Shown here: piece after piece, positions 24,545 through 35,846 of the stretch
Position numbering within the stretch: position 1 is the first letter of the stretch
Layout: every line of letters begins with the position of its first letter
Assembly: GCF_000143415.4 (NCBI RefSeq)
Contig: NW_003314315.1
Location: 1,239,514-1,303,513 of the forward strand
Reading direction: 5' to 3'
Source: Selaginella moellendorffii
Lineage: Eukaryota > Streptophyta > Lycopodiopsida > Selaginellales > Selaginellaceae
Length of the DNA stretch: 64,000 bases
Notes under the pieces: model-generated
What the model was told of the DNA's origin: nothing
Databases searched by the model: none
The model's input: only the letters and a program-made list of their open reading frames with translations
Made by a program: the position numbers and the translations under genes

Positions 24545-27500
24545 TTAAAGCAGCTCCATCGGCATTTGGATGACTGTGAATAAGAAAGAGTGCCCGGCTC
24601 CTTCTCCTACTTGTGCTGCTCTATCCGTGTTACTGGCACCACCATCGCTACGATCGACCGGTGATAGTGCTGCTTCCTCGGCATAGTCGCCTGCTCTAAT
24701 TGCTGGAGCCGCCACAAAGTTGCTCCTTTTTGCCTTCTCCGGGGCCACTACCACTGTCTCTGCCTGTTGCTTCCCCGCCTCTAGCAATCTCCACGAGATC
24801 CTATAGTTGCTCAAGTCGTACATTCCCGGCGCTAGCACTCCGACGCATAGCGGCACTCTGGTGGAAGCTCCGGGTGCCAGTTCCAGCGATGTCACGGATT
24901 TGGAGCAGCACCATACGTAAGGTCCGGATGATGCAAGCTTCCTGTCACTCCTTGCTGAGGATTCTGTTCCTGACGAAGCGAGAGCCTCTAAAGTTGGTGG
25001 AGGCGAGGCACTTCGCCACCCAGCTTTGGCACCACCATCGCCTGTGTCATTCCAGTCACAAGTCTCCACTTTCACGGATGCTGTCAGCTGCGAGCAGTTT
25101 CTAAGAGCCAAGAAGACCGGGACTTCGCATAGACCTTGCGTAGCGAAGTCGTGGGCTAAACACCTCGGTCCCTCCATAGCCCAAACCAATGGTTGAGAGC
25201 CTTCCACCCTGCAAAGTTGAAGCTCGTAAGACCATAGGAAAATGGAGACAAATCGAACAAAACCTGCAATGACAGACGTGATGGCTTGCAATACGAAAAT
25301 CCCGCTGACTACCCGCGGCTTTCTCGGTTATCATGTCGTCTTGTTGCCCAGTGATCAAAACTATATCGACAGTTTGATATCTAGCGTCCTGCTAGTGAAA
25401 ACAGTAGTTGGAGAAATTAACAAAACATTCAAACGAAACGAAACCTGAGAAGTTTTTATCTGTACAATCTTCTCTTGCTGGTGAAAATAAGAAAGTGGAC
25501 CTGAACTAATGTTGATTAGAGGCTCTTCGCTACTAGGAGGACCAAGTCTTACGGTACCACCTCCATGCTTTGTTTCCACATCCCTCTGCACAGTCACTAC
25601 GACTTAAACAGCCAGATACGCAAAACGGAGCTTACCCGGAGTTGGAAGAAAAAGGAGGATGATTGCGTAGCAGGCAGCAACTGAGATGGAGAGACGGAAG
25701 ATGACAGGAATGCAGCCTTGAGTGTTTCATCATTATCTGCTTGCTCCAACACCTGCGGCTGAACGGCAGAGAAGCACCAATCATCTCCGATACTCGATGC
25801 CTGTCGCAACCAGAAACTGTCGGAAGGATGTACATTTGCTACGTCCATTCGTAAAAGGTACTGGTCCAGCTTCACTGGGCAGGACGATATTCCCACGGAG
25901 ACTTGTAGCGACGGAATCACCTAAAAGCAAAGCGGTAAACAAAAGAAGTCTAAATAACAAGAAGTCAGCTTTACCTGAACACTATGGACCATTCGCAAAG
26001 TCCGATACTTAAGGCTGGTAGTGTCTTCACACGGCTCAAAGTAGAGTACTGTCTTGAATGACACCTTTCCATCGTGGCTTGCATGCAACCATAACGGCCA
26101 TAGGAATGTTGACACTCCTTCTAAAAAAGTTTTCTGAGACCAATAACGACGGTCAGGAGCTTAACTTCGTAGTTACGAGAGCACCAAACCTCCGGAAAGT
26201 GAAAAATGGAGCTACCGTGTTCACATTGGATGTCTTTTGGCTGCCCATCATTTCGCATTTCCAAACAATTTGGAAATTCAAGGTCCAAATCTCCTTGTTC
26301 GCCAAACATTAAAAACGCAGGATGGCTGGTTTTAAGTTTGATATTCTACAAGAACAACTCAAAGGTTACCCGAGTAATGCAAAGGAGAGAATGCAGACCT
26401 TAATAGAGGCCTGAGACGGATTTTGAATCTCTAATACAACACGTCGAACTTCTCCTCTGTTAATCTTTGGTGGTAGCTCATGCATTGATATCTCCAGCCT
26501 TGGCATGTGCTGCCCACAGTAAATCAGGAAAAGAAAATGATACTCGAAATATTACGTACCGCCACTACGTTGAACTTCAACCGCTTATGGAATGGTACAT
26601 CTATTTTAGACTTTCTTGGCTTTGATGATTTTGATTTCCCTTGCACTGGAAAGTCATAACGACATTGCACGATTCCACAAAGGCCCCATTTAACTCCCAC
26701 TACCTGCAGCAAACCTTCTTCGATAGGCTTCGTCTTCAAGCAAACCTGCACACGGGCATGAAAAACAGAAAAAAATAAATAAAATAAAAAAGTGACTAGC
26801 AAGTCTTACCTCCACCTCTTCTCCACCCTTGAGAGAAAATGATTCGTTTGAGAGAATCAACGAGGAGTTTTCACTGCAAAGTGCACACCTTGAAGAAAAA
26901 TTCAAAGGAAAACGGCAACATACGGTTTTGAGCTCGTCATCTCTTCTGGTCCTACAGAGTCGGTAAGTAACACTAAAAGTTGATTCAGGAAATATCACCT
27001 CTCTTTTTTGGTTGAAACTCGCAAATAAGCTCCATAAGAAAGACTTCAATGGAGATTTGCAACGGATTGCTAACCTTAAGAAAGACACAAACATCCTCTG
27101 TCAAAAAGAAAATGTAAATAAATGTGAAATTCAATACAACCACAAGACTTACCTCCTGAAACGCACACGTTAAAATCCTGGATTTTCTTGTTAGATTTCC
27201 CTGCATCCAACCAAGTCGTAATTGGTGCTCCTGAGGACGGTGGAACAAGCTCCTCCTCTAAAAGGGCCCATTCCGCTTCCGGTACACTGGCCTGCAGAAA
27301 CCTGCTTACAATATTCTGACATGAGAAATAGTTATCTTACAGCCATGGCGGAAGCATAGGTCCTGTGATCTTCAAAGCGTACATACACGTCATCGGAGCT
27401 TATTGCAGGCAACCTTACTCGTAACACCTCATCTTTCGTTTCCAAATTCTACCAAATCAGGGTGTTTAACAATGCAAATTAAAAGATAAACTTAAAATAC

Positions 27501-30042
27501 CTGGACTGCATTGAGAAATTCTTTCAAGAACTGGGCTTGTGTCGGAGCAGACTGGTGACTGCAAGCCATGATGTTCATAAAATGTTGAACAGCAGCATCC
27601 ACCTTCCCAAGAAGCAAGGATATCCTGAAAGCAATAATAGCCAGTTCAGTAAACTCATTAAAGCCTTTCACGTACCGGCCAAGGTAGACATTAACGTGAT
27701 CGCCAATAAAATTCCAGCCTTGCCCATCGTATACAGCTGAGGCTCTCGAATAGGCACGTAGCGCGTGTTTTCTCTAGAGTAGTTGAAGGATAAGTCAAAG
27801 CCAAAATGCTGTTGCAATTTACCTGGCTGCTCATATGGTACCGGATACCTGCTAAAACAAGATGAAAACCGTACTTCCGCAGCATAGGTGGGACACAACG
27901 CAAGAAACAGTATGCTGACTGCTCTAACAATACTCCTGCTCGCAAAGTAGCATCCTTGTCCATCTAATTGGAAGTTTTAAAGCTTGTAAGCACGCGATCA
28001 AAACCAAACCTCTGTGCCCGCTCGAAAGAGGACGGATGCAGCTTCGGAATATTGAGCTCTCGTTTTATGCACTTCAGCCCACCACAAAGCTGTGCGCGTT
28101 GCGTACCTTATGGAGGGTGGGCCACAAGTCTAGAAAGGTAAAAACAGCTCAGAATATCAAATAAGACGCACAAAGCTCGTTACTTGATATGTTATGTAGG
28201 CTGTCTCTAAGGAGTTATCAGCTTCTTTTCTTGATTGGTCCAACAGGCATAAACAAATTCCAAGCATCTCCTGTGTGCATAATACATGTCAAGAATGAAA
28301 TCACACAAAACTTTCAACTCACCATGACGCCGGCATATCTTTTCAGCGCTCTATCAGCTTTGTAATCGCTCGAGAGCAAGCGATAGTTTGATACCGCCAG
28401 ATCGTAATCTTGCAACATAAAAGAGTAATCCGCAAGAACACGAATTTGTGATTCCACCGAATTGTAAGTATATCTGCCAATACACAAAAAAAAAAAAAAA
28501 GAGAGAGAGAGAGAGAAGGATGAGAGTGCTATTTATGTTTCGTCTTACACATTCCCTGAAGGAGTATCCGGGTATTCGGAGTCTTTTTTCCGCCACCAAA
28601 GATTTTTTAATTGATTCTTTAAGCCTCGTCGTGTAGCTGCCACCTGCAACCACAATCTGTTCAGTAGCAGCAAATTTTGCAGCAAAAACTTACCTGCTGA
28701 TTCAAGTAACGAACTTTCTGTTCCATATACGGTATAATGTGCTTCTGGCACAAATCGATCACAAACCTTTGAATCTGAAACAAGAAATAGCCTCAGGAGA
28801 AATGTAGATGGCTTTCAGACAAGTACCTCATCGACATCATTAATTTGAAGACAGCATCCAGTTTTAAGATTGTCTGATATCTGCATGTCTCAAGTTATAG
28901 CCCAGAGAAGCATAAGCACAAAACATTTGCATACCTTATAACGCGGCATGCTAGAACTCCAGATATCTTCCACAGGGGAACCATTATCCAGTGGAGAAGA
29001 ATTTATCCGGATTAAGCTGCAGTCGTTAACATCTAGTGTACCAGCAAAATTCTGAAGCATCTCATTTGCGCTGCCAGATACCAGACAACGCAAAAAATTA
29101 CAAGATGAAGGTAAATAATTGCTTGAGACTTACCGATCAGAAGGCCCATCCTGGTTGTCGTGCAATACAACGTAGTGCCTGAGGATTCTTGGATCCATGG
29201 CACCATCCTTGAGCAACGATGGCAGATTGGTAACGTCTGACAGGCTAGCAAAGACGTCGAGGGGGTTCTCGTCGTTTGAAGAAACAACAAGCAGACCTGC
29301 AAGTCACACACTCGCCATGAGTCAGCTTACGTGATCGAGAATATCTAGGACTATACAAGCTACAGGGTGATCAAAAGCTTCGTGTTCAGAGAATGCCAGA
29401 GTCCGGGCAAACGCGGTACTGTACTTTTGGAACCAAGACAGTGTTGACTCCGACTGCATCGCTAGCAGAAACAACAAGCACAGAATAAGGAACTCAAAGA
29501 GAGAACAACTGGAACACAGCAAACCTCTGTGGACGGATTCAATACTGCTCTGAGCACGAAGATCGTCACCTTGGATCTCGTCCAGAGCAGCCTCATTCAC
29601 CACATCAAGTAATTGCTGCTCGGCTAGCTAAGCAACGCAGAAAAGAAAAAAACATACATCATTCTTCACATGAAGAATGAATGAAAAGCTACCTCAATTG
29701 GCGTAGCTCGAATCTCCGAAGCGTAGAAGAGGCGGAGTCGAAACTCTTGCAGCCGGTATGGCGTCTCGCTCGCTGTCCGCACGGGTACTGATGGAATAAT
29801 CAAGGAGGAGAGATCGGATTCATTCACATTCCACGAAAACAAGCACACTCACCATTGACGCGGTCGAGAAAACAGAAGGGGCGCAGGAGATCCACGAATC
29901 CGAGATTGTTCTTCCGGCATGCTGCCTCCGCGCGGGGCGACGCAAGCACCATGACCACCGGCGACACGCTCTGGAGCAGGATCTGGGACAGCAGCGACGC
30001 AGCGCCATTGCCAGGAGCTGCCGGAGCGGGAGGACTCTCCAT
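24545..30042 (-). CDS. TRAPPC8: TRAPP complex subunit 8 (TRS85/TRAPPC8)
   Basis: Twenty-eight exons, all in phase, give 1340 aa. Exon 1 is 30042-29853 and exon 28 is 25208-24545; the others lie between with introns of about 45-75 bp. The N-terminus SPVVMVLASPRAEAACRKNN and LGFVDLLRPFCFLDRVNG, then PYRLQEFRLRLFYASEI, match TRAPPC8. Further matches are FSEHEAFDHPVAC, LLVVSSNDENP, DGAMDPRILRHYVVLHDNQD, ATRRGLKNQLKNLWWR, and VPPMLRKYGFHLVLAG. The middle is alpha-helical repeat, and the C-terminal third is beta-rich, ending with DLSNYRISW. The subunit belongs to TRAPPIII, the exchange-factor complex acting on Rab1/Ypt1-class GTPases in ER-Golgi traffic and autophagy. Intron 9 contains a poly(A)/(GA) tract on the plus strand (about 28488-28516), a long pyrimidine tract in transcript sense. 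An in-frame ATG is used at 30042. Confidence 0.9.
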
Positions 30043-30197
30043 CGAGAACCCTAAACCCGGTCCGATAGATCTCAAATTAAAATGTGGAGTGAAAGGAAAA
30101 ATTCACTTTAACCATACTTTACTTCTTTAACCATGGTACAATGCTAGCGAGAGAGAGAAGATGATCCTCGCTCGATCTCTAGAGATGATCTAATCGG

Positions 30198-31433
30198 TCA
30201 TGGAGTGTAGGATGATAGACACTGGTGTGGCGGCCTGGAGGAGAGCTTGCCAGCATTGAGAGGGCATGCCGATTGCGATGGCGGCGTGAGGCAATTGTAT
30301 TGGAGGCAGAGGAGCGCGGCGGCGGGCAGCGCGGCATCAGGCGGCGATAGATCGAAGCCCGTCAGGAAGTTGTGCTGGAGATAGAGATTGCGAAGATTTG
30401 CTGAGAGGAGGCCATCCGCGAATTCCTTTGGGACGGAGCCCGTGAAGTGATTGTTGTTGAGGAAGACGTTCTCCGAGAAGGCTAGCATCGGTGGAATGGC
30501 GCCCGAGAGATTGTTGTAGCTCAAATCCACGCGGCTCATCCTCGCGGGAGATTCGATCGCCACAGGCCCCGACAAGTGATTGCGCTGGAGCTGCACAGAC
30601 ACGAGATTTGGATTGCTGCTCCACAGCAACGATGGAATGGCCCCGGTCAACTCGTTGGAGCTCAAGTCAAGCGTGGTCAATGCGCGGAGCGACGCCAGCG
30701 ATGGAGCCATGGAGCCCGATAGCCGGTTGTTCTTGAGGGAGAGATAGGTGAGCGAAGCAGGGAGCGAGCGGGGCATCTCACCCGAGAGCTCGTTCCAGCC
30801 TAGATCGAGATGGGTCATGGAGGCGGAGGTGAATCGATCGGGGATTGGCCCCGAGAGCTTGTTGTGGGAGAGCTCCAGCGCGACGAGACTGGGCAGCAGA
30901 GCAATCTCGTGTGGAATGGCGCAGGCGAGAGAATTGGAGCTGAGGTCCAGCACCAGCAATCGTGTGAGGCTGGCAAAGCTGGCGGGAATGCATCCGGAGA
31001 GCTGGTTGTGGCTGATTCCCAGGAACTGGAGGCTGCTGCCCAGATTCTCGCCAATGCTGGATGGGAGCTCTCCTCGTACGCTGCCCGCCGTGAGCGTGAG
31101 TTGCTGGAGCAGGCGGAGCTCTCCAATGCGCGGGCTGAGCGTGCCAGTGAGGCCTGGCGATCCGGCGTAGCCGTCGCCCAGGTTGAGCATCACGACGTGG
31201 CTGCTGGCGCCGATGATAGTGCAAACGATCCCGGAGAAGCCGCTGCAAGGCTCGCGTTCGAAATCCCAGGTGGACAGGAAGGAGGAGCCCGGCAGATCCT
31301 TCAGCTGCTTCTTAATGTCGAGCAATGCATCGCGCTCATCCGGATGGAGCTGCTGCGCCATCACCATGTAATGGATCGAAGCGAGCATCAAAGCTCCCAA
31401 TCCCAAGCGAAGAATCGAAACCTCTCTCACCAT
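30198..31433 (-). CDS. Secreted leucine-rich repeat protein (plant LRR, receptor-protein-like)
   Basis: Single exon, 411 aa from ATG 31433. A hydrophobic N-terminal signal peptide of about 26 residues ends near VMAQQ. The LRRNT region is DERDALLDIKKQLKDLPGSS, WDFEREPCSGFSGIVC. About ten plant-type LRRs follow, with LxxLxLSxNxLSGxIP patterns (for example LLVLDLSSNSLACAIPHEI), then a short Cys-containing tail. NLGDGYAGSPGLTGTL is typical of a small group of plant LRR proteins with no kinase domain. No transmembrane segment or GPI signal is obvious, so it is probably secreted to the apoplast. The protein at 56780 has the same overall layout. Ligand and role are unknown. Confidence 0.85.
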   Translation of the reverse strand: MVREVSILRLGLGALMLASIHYMVMAQQLHPDERDALLDIKKQLKDLPGSSFLSTWDFEREPCSGFSGIVCTIIGASSHVVMLNLGDGYAGSPGLTGTLSPRIGELRLLQQLTLTAGSVRGELPSSIGENLGSSLQFLGISHNQLSGCIPASFASLTRLLVLDLSSNSLACAIPHEIALLPSLVALELSHNKLSGPIPDRFTSASMTHLDLGWNELSGEMPRSLPASLTYLSLKNNRLSGSMAPSLASLRALTTLDLSSNELTGAIPSLLWSSNPNLVSVQLQRNHLSGPVAIESPARMSRVDLSYNNLSGAIPPMLAFSENVFLNNNHFTGSVPKEFADGLLSANLRNLYLQHNFLTGFDLSPPDAALPAAALLCLQYNCLTPPSQSACPLNAGKLSSRPPHQCLSSYTP

Positions 31434-31701
31434 CTCTACAGTCGCGATTGGATTCTTCTTCTATGCTATCTTCTCTTTCTCTGGGCGACAGCGTTGCTAC
31501 AAACTAGGCTGGGGCGAGATAGGCGCGTAAGCTTGCGCTTGTCTGGATGCTATTTACAATCTCTCCCAGCGACAGGACAGGGAAGAGATTTAACGGCTCC
31601 ATGGCGTCCCAACGGATATCATATGAGCCCATTGAAGATGGGAATATTCGTGAGGCAGCAAGAGGCACGGATGCTCTTAAACCCTAACTTACGAGCAAGA
31701 G

Positions 31702-33491
31702 ATGGGAAACAAGGACGCCGTGCACAACGAGATCCTCAGGCTCAAGAGGATCCTCTTTGAAAAGGTGAGCTTTTTCTCAGCTTCGCAGCTACCAGGCTAC
31801 CATTTCTTTTCCAATCCGAATCGTCCCAGCTCACGGAGAGCACTGCCAATGCGGGAATCGGGCTCACCAATGTGTCCTTGACGCCGGCGCAAGAGCTGGG
31901 CCAGAAGATGCTCGTCGATGGAATGCCAAAGGCTTTTGTTGGTAAGCAAAGTGGTGATCGATAGATCTTTCTCTTGAGTTCTAACACGATTTTAATTCAA
32001 GAGTTTTTCGAGCTCACCACCACCTTGGAGCCCGAGCCGACCAACAAAGAGGACGAGGAAGCTGGCATCAGGTTCCCCATCGCCGAAGCTCAGAGAACGG
32101 TAGAATCGATCGAGCACCACCATTTTTCTCAAGACGCTCGTGCTTATCTTGTTGCAGTTTAAGAAGAAGGAAGTCCAGAGCGTTTTGTGCGGCCATCTTG
32201 TAGCAGCAGAGCGAGCTGCAAGAACAGGTAAGTCATGAAATCACATCGCCAAAGTATGAGCTAGAAAAATCTCTACGCAGGGAACAATGAGAAGCTGTTC
32301 ATGGCATTGTCCGGTGTTGGAGCTCTGTTCGACAAGACGTGCTACTTCTCCACTGCGGTGGCCTACTTCGTGCGAGCTCTCGCCGCGGCCAGCAATGTGA
32401 CGAGCACACGGAACACCTTTCACGTAGCACAGGTAAGCTTCTCCTCCTGTGGCAACCACCTGATTGATCATCCGGATTGTTCACATGTTCTACAGCAATG
32501 TTTAGGCAAAATACAACCTTGGCAAGATCTACTGGAAGGTGCGAAACAGTGGCGACGCCATCAGCTGCTTTGAGGATTGCTTGGGCCTCGCAAGCTTCAT
32601 AAACCACGGCCAGCTCGTCGTCATGGCTGCAACTGAGCTCCTCGAGGTGACGCTTTCTTTCTCCACCTTGGTAGCTTAGCTCGTCTTAAATCCAGGAAGA
32701 AAACAGCATGGAAAAGCTTGCAGGTCTACTGGCATTGCGCCGAGGAGTGCCGACAAGAAGGCAACTGCAGACAGAGCATTTGCTACTTTGAAAAGGCAAG
32801 CCAGGAAAAACTATAGAAAAACTTTGGAGATGTGTGAATTTTTCGTCGTGATCACAGTGCGTGCGAGCTGCTGTGGCATGTAGTAATCCTGTTCAGGGAG
32901 GTGAAGCCAAGTACAACATTGGACTCGTATATGGGATGCTCAGGGAGACGCAAAACGCTGTGAAATACCACAACGAGTACATCGATTTCTCAAGGAAGAT
33001 CAGGAACAAGGTACGCACAGCCATGCTTTAAGATTGTCTTTGAGATTTTTCTTCTCGCTCTCTCAGGCAGGAGAGTGCAAAGCTCACGCAGCTATGTCGG
33101 AAACTTATGAAGCCGCTGGCAATATATCTGCAGCTGTGCACCATCTCAAGGCTTACTTGCAAGCAGCGGCATTTCTAGATCCCGTCACTCTGGTATTCCA
33201 TTCGTGCAAGCAATCCATGAGAGATTTGGCTAGAAATCCTTTTTTTTCGTGTCTTACTTGCAGGCCGTGGGACACTGTTTGCTCGGCTCGCTCTACAAGA
33301 GACAAGGGAATCGCGACGAGTCACTGGAGCAATTCGGGAAGTATTTTGCGATTGCTCGGCAGCTCAAGGATCCAGATTTGCTGGATGTGAGTCGCGTCAA
33401 CATTGGAATCGCTCGGGAGCTCAAGCCCAAGAGGGTGTCCATTAGCCAGTTCATGCTGGGCGAGTGTTCCACATACTGGAGCCTCCTCTAG
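31702..33491 (+). CDS. TPR protein, TTC29-like
   Basis: Ten exons (31702-31764, 31830-31941, 32002-32099, 32158-32227, 32281-32432, 32506-32646, 32724-32795, 32858-33010, 33067-33192, 33264-33491) join in phase to 404 aa. Repeated helical pairs with TPR spacing run through residues about 110-380: GALFDKTCYFSTAVAYFVRA, KYNLGKIYWKVRNSGDAISC, KYNIGLVYGMLRETQNAVKY, AVGHCLLGSLYKRQGNRDES. The N-terminal part (LTPAQELGQKMLVDGMPKAF, EFFELTTTLEP) resembles TTC29, an axonemal dynein-related protein of motile cilia. That would fit flagellated plant sperm (inference). Intron 7 (from 32796) has a GC donor (GCAAGC). Other TPR families remain possible. Confidence 0.6.
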
Positions 33492-33807
33492 TAGCGGGGA
33501 GGGGAATATACGCTACCTACGGTGGAAGGGATATTCCCCCGCATTATTCCATTCGTTGTGCCAATGGGGTTGGCTATGGCGGACGCGGAGCTACGAATGA
33601 TCCGGGATTTCTCACCACTCTCATGGTAAAGCCATGGCACAAATGCGGCAGCGTGCGTAGCTGCTTGGCGTTCGAGGGTTTGAATTGGAGCAGCGGGAGT
33701 TGGAGCGTCCAGGACGAAATTTCGGCAATGCAGATGATGATCCCACTCCACGGCCAATTCTGAGCGAGGATCGAGGTGGGCGGAGCTGCTGAGCTGAGCT
33801 GCTGGAG
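33492..33807. other. Intergenic: TTC29-like 3' flank and Ada1-like leader
   Basis: About 315 bp. Both strands are fairly open, but the frames are short and show no recognisable domain, so I treat it as UTR and promoter sequence. Confidence 0.45.
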
Positions 33808-34845
33808 ATGATCGAGGTCGATTGCTCTTCCTTCCCGGATCATGGGGTTATGGCTAATCATCCCTTGCAAGGTAACTCTAGAGCTTTTTTTTGTAGTTCT
33901 AGTCGCTCTATGGAAGCTCGAATTGATCATACGCTTGGGTGCATTGTAGAGGGTGATCAAGCTCTTGGTCCTGGAAGTAGCAATGGAGGATTTGCTCGAG
34001 TTGCGCTACGCGGGGCCAAGCGCGTGGAGCTGCCCATCCAGCACTGGCGCATCAACTTAATCGACTTGAAATCCAAGCTTTCCAAGATCTTGGGTCCCAG
34101 CAAGGAGAAAGAGTACTGCAACATCTTTAGCAGCTTTCTAAGCCACCGATTGAGCAAAGCCGAGCTCGACAAGAGGCTGCTCCAGACGCTGGGCAGCAAG
34201 GACAGCATCGTGCTCCACAACCAAATCGTCCGAGCAGTCCTTTCCAACGCAAGGTGTGGACAGCCGCCACCCCGCGGAGGGTCACTCAGACCAGCAAGCG
34301 ATGATCCGCGCAAGAACAAATCGGACTACCACGCATTGCCTGCTGCCAAGCGGTTCAAGCAAAGCTCCGGCATGGCAGTGCTTAAAGTTATGGAGGACGA
34401 GAAGGAAGAACTGGACGAGGATGGCGAAGATAATGACGAAGAAGAGGAAGAAGTGCAAGCACCACTTGGCGTGCCTCTTTGTCGCCAGAGCGTGGGTGGC
34501 GCGTCGCAAAGATCATCCTCGCCTGTGTCGGTGGTGAGCAGCGCCGAGATGATGATCATGGAGGCGAGTGAATTGCCCGACGCCAGCAGCATGCAAACGC
34601 GAATGACGCGATTTGCAGCGGGGCTCGAGGTGGAGCACGAGTGCGCCAATCTCGTCAACCATGCGCTGGACATCCACTTGAAGCGATTGATCAAGGCTTG
34701 TATCCAAACGGGAAGGAGAAGATCGAGCAATCACCGGATCTCGGCTCTCGACTTCCGGGTGGCCATGGAGAATAGCAGGCAGCTCCTGGGAGGGAACTGG
34801 CCAATCCATCTCGAGACACTCTCGCTACTCGATCACCATTACTAG
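33808..34845 (+). CDS. SAGA complex Ada1/Tad1-like transcriptional regulator
   Basis: Single exon, 345 aa. Residues about 72-165 match the SAGA-Tad1 family: HWRINLIDLKSKLSKILG, EYCNIFSSFLSHRLSKAELD, TLGSKDSIVLHNQIVRAVLS. An acidic run (residues about 193-215) is followed by a C-terminal region with AAGLEVEHECANLVNHALDI, resembling the histone-fold-like part of Ada1. Ada1 pairs with TAF12 in SAGA, a coactivator that acetylates and deubiquitinates histones. The first about 70 residues are poorly conserved, so translation could begin at a later Met such as MEARIDHTL. It stands close behind the TTC29-like gene on the same strand. Confidence 0.8.
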   Translation: MIEVDCSSFPDHGVMANHPLQGNSRAFFCSSSRSMEARIDHTLGCIVEGDQALGPGSSNGGFARVALRGAKRVELPIQHWRINLIDLKSKLSKILGPSKEKEYCNIFSSFLSHRLSKAELDKRLLQTLGSKDSIVLHNQIVRAVLSNARCGQPPPRGGSLRPASDDPRKNKSDYHALPAAKRFKQSSGMAVLKVMEDEKEELDEDGEDNDEEEEEVQAPLGVPLCRQSVGGASQRSSSPVSVVSSAEMMIMEASELPDASSMQTRMTRFAAGLEVEHECANLVNHALDIHLKRLIKACIQTGRRRSSNHRISALDFRVAMENSRQLLGGNWPIHLETLSLLDHHY

Positions 34846-35058
34846 AGAGATCTTTACTGTTTTCCATACCATTTTTTTTACAACTTTTTCCACCTCGGTA
34901 GAGTTGGGTGCTGAGAGGTAAATTTACAAGAACTCGTCGAGCTCGCTATAAGTCAAGCACGACGAAGCAAACGATGAGAAAGAGGAACGAAAGGAAAGAA
35001 CACCAACAAAAAGAGAGATGAGAGATCATGGTTTTTCTATGGATCGATCGTTCTTCGC

Positions 35059-35593
35059 CTACCGGGGCTGCTGGATCCGGGTCGACAGCGAGCCCTTCCT
35101 CATCTGCGCCGCCGCCAGCTTGGGAGGAACCTTGACAAGCTTGTTGCGGGGGTCTCGAGGAGCGTAGATCTTGGCGGCCGCCGGTGGGGGTGAAACCAGA
35201 TCTATCACCTTGACGGCCCGGGGCGCGGGGCACAGATTCACATCTACAAACCCATCGCATGAAATCGATCAAAACCAGCGACAAGGAAGAAATCTCGTTA
35301 CCTTGTTCTTTGAGGGTGTCCGCCTCGTCGAGCGCCCTCACATCCTCAAGATCCACGTCCTCGAATGACACATCCTCCTCGTCTTCCTCGGCGTAGTCGT
35401 CGAGCGTGGCGGACGCTTCCGAGACAACGCTCTCCCACTTCTCGCGGATCCAGTAATCGCGGAAGGCGGGCGTGCTCTTCACCAGATTCCACCACTCGGA
35501 CGAGAAATCCTCGACGCTCTCGAAGAAGGAGGGGACGAAGTGGGGAGCGTCGGGGTTGAGCGAAGAAGAAACGCAAGGCGCCTTGACAGCCAT
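35059..35593 (-). CDS. ERD15-like protein with PAM2 motif
   Basis: Two exons (35593-35302, 35243-35059) give 158 aa. The N-terminal [13 protein letters not shown] is a PAM2 motif, the ligand of the MLLE domain of poly(A)-binding proteins. [20 protein letters not shown] then [11 protein letters not shown] is the conserved ERD15 segment that follows. The middle is acidic ([19 protein letters not shown]). The C-terminal half is Pro/Ala/Lys-rich ([18 protein letters not shown]). ERD15-type proteins respond rapidly to drought and modulate abscisic acid responses in angiosperms. ATG 35593 is preferred over a longer non-ATG frame. It diverges from the polygalacturonase across about 250 bp. Confidence 0.85.
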
Positions 35594-35846
35594 GGCTACG
35601 AGCAATCTGACAAGCCCTACCTCGGGACAGAAGAAACCCAAAGACGATAAGCTCGACGGCTAGCAAATACAAACTGCACACGTGTGCCATTGTCCGCCGT
35701 CGATTGTGGGAGTGCAAGGGCTCGAATCCTGCGGCCTCGCGTAGAGCTACGCAAATGCAAAGCTTGCTAATGCACGGATCAAGAAACAAAATGCTTTGCT
35801 TGCTTGCTTGTTCCATGCTTGTTCTTGCTCGAGCACTCTGGAGAGC

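Noticed and set aside
27061-27080. Intron boundary GTTAGC after DVCVFLK in TRAPPC8
   Set aside because: Reading on gives VSNPLQISIEV..., which matches TRAPPC8, so this GT is not used; the donor lies at 26998.
30810-31760. 316-codon plus-strand frame opposite the LRR gene
   Set aside because: Regular pattern mirrors the LRR repeats on the other strand; no domain of its own.
35715-35740. GGCTCGAATCC resembling a tRNA T-arm
   Set aside because: The loop lacks the TTC core and no matching acceptor, D arm or anticodon arm lies upstream.
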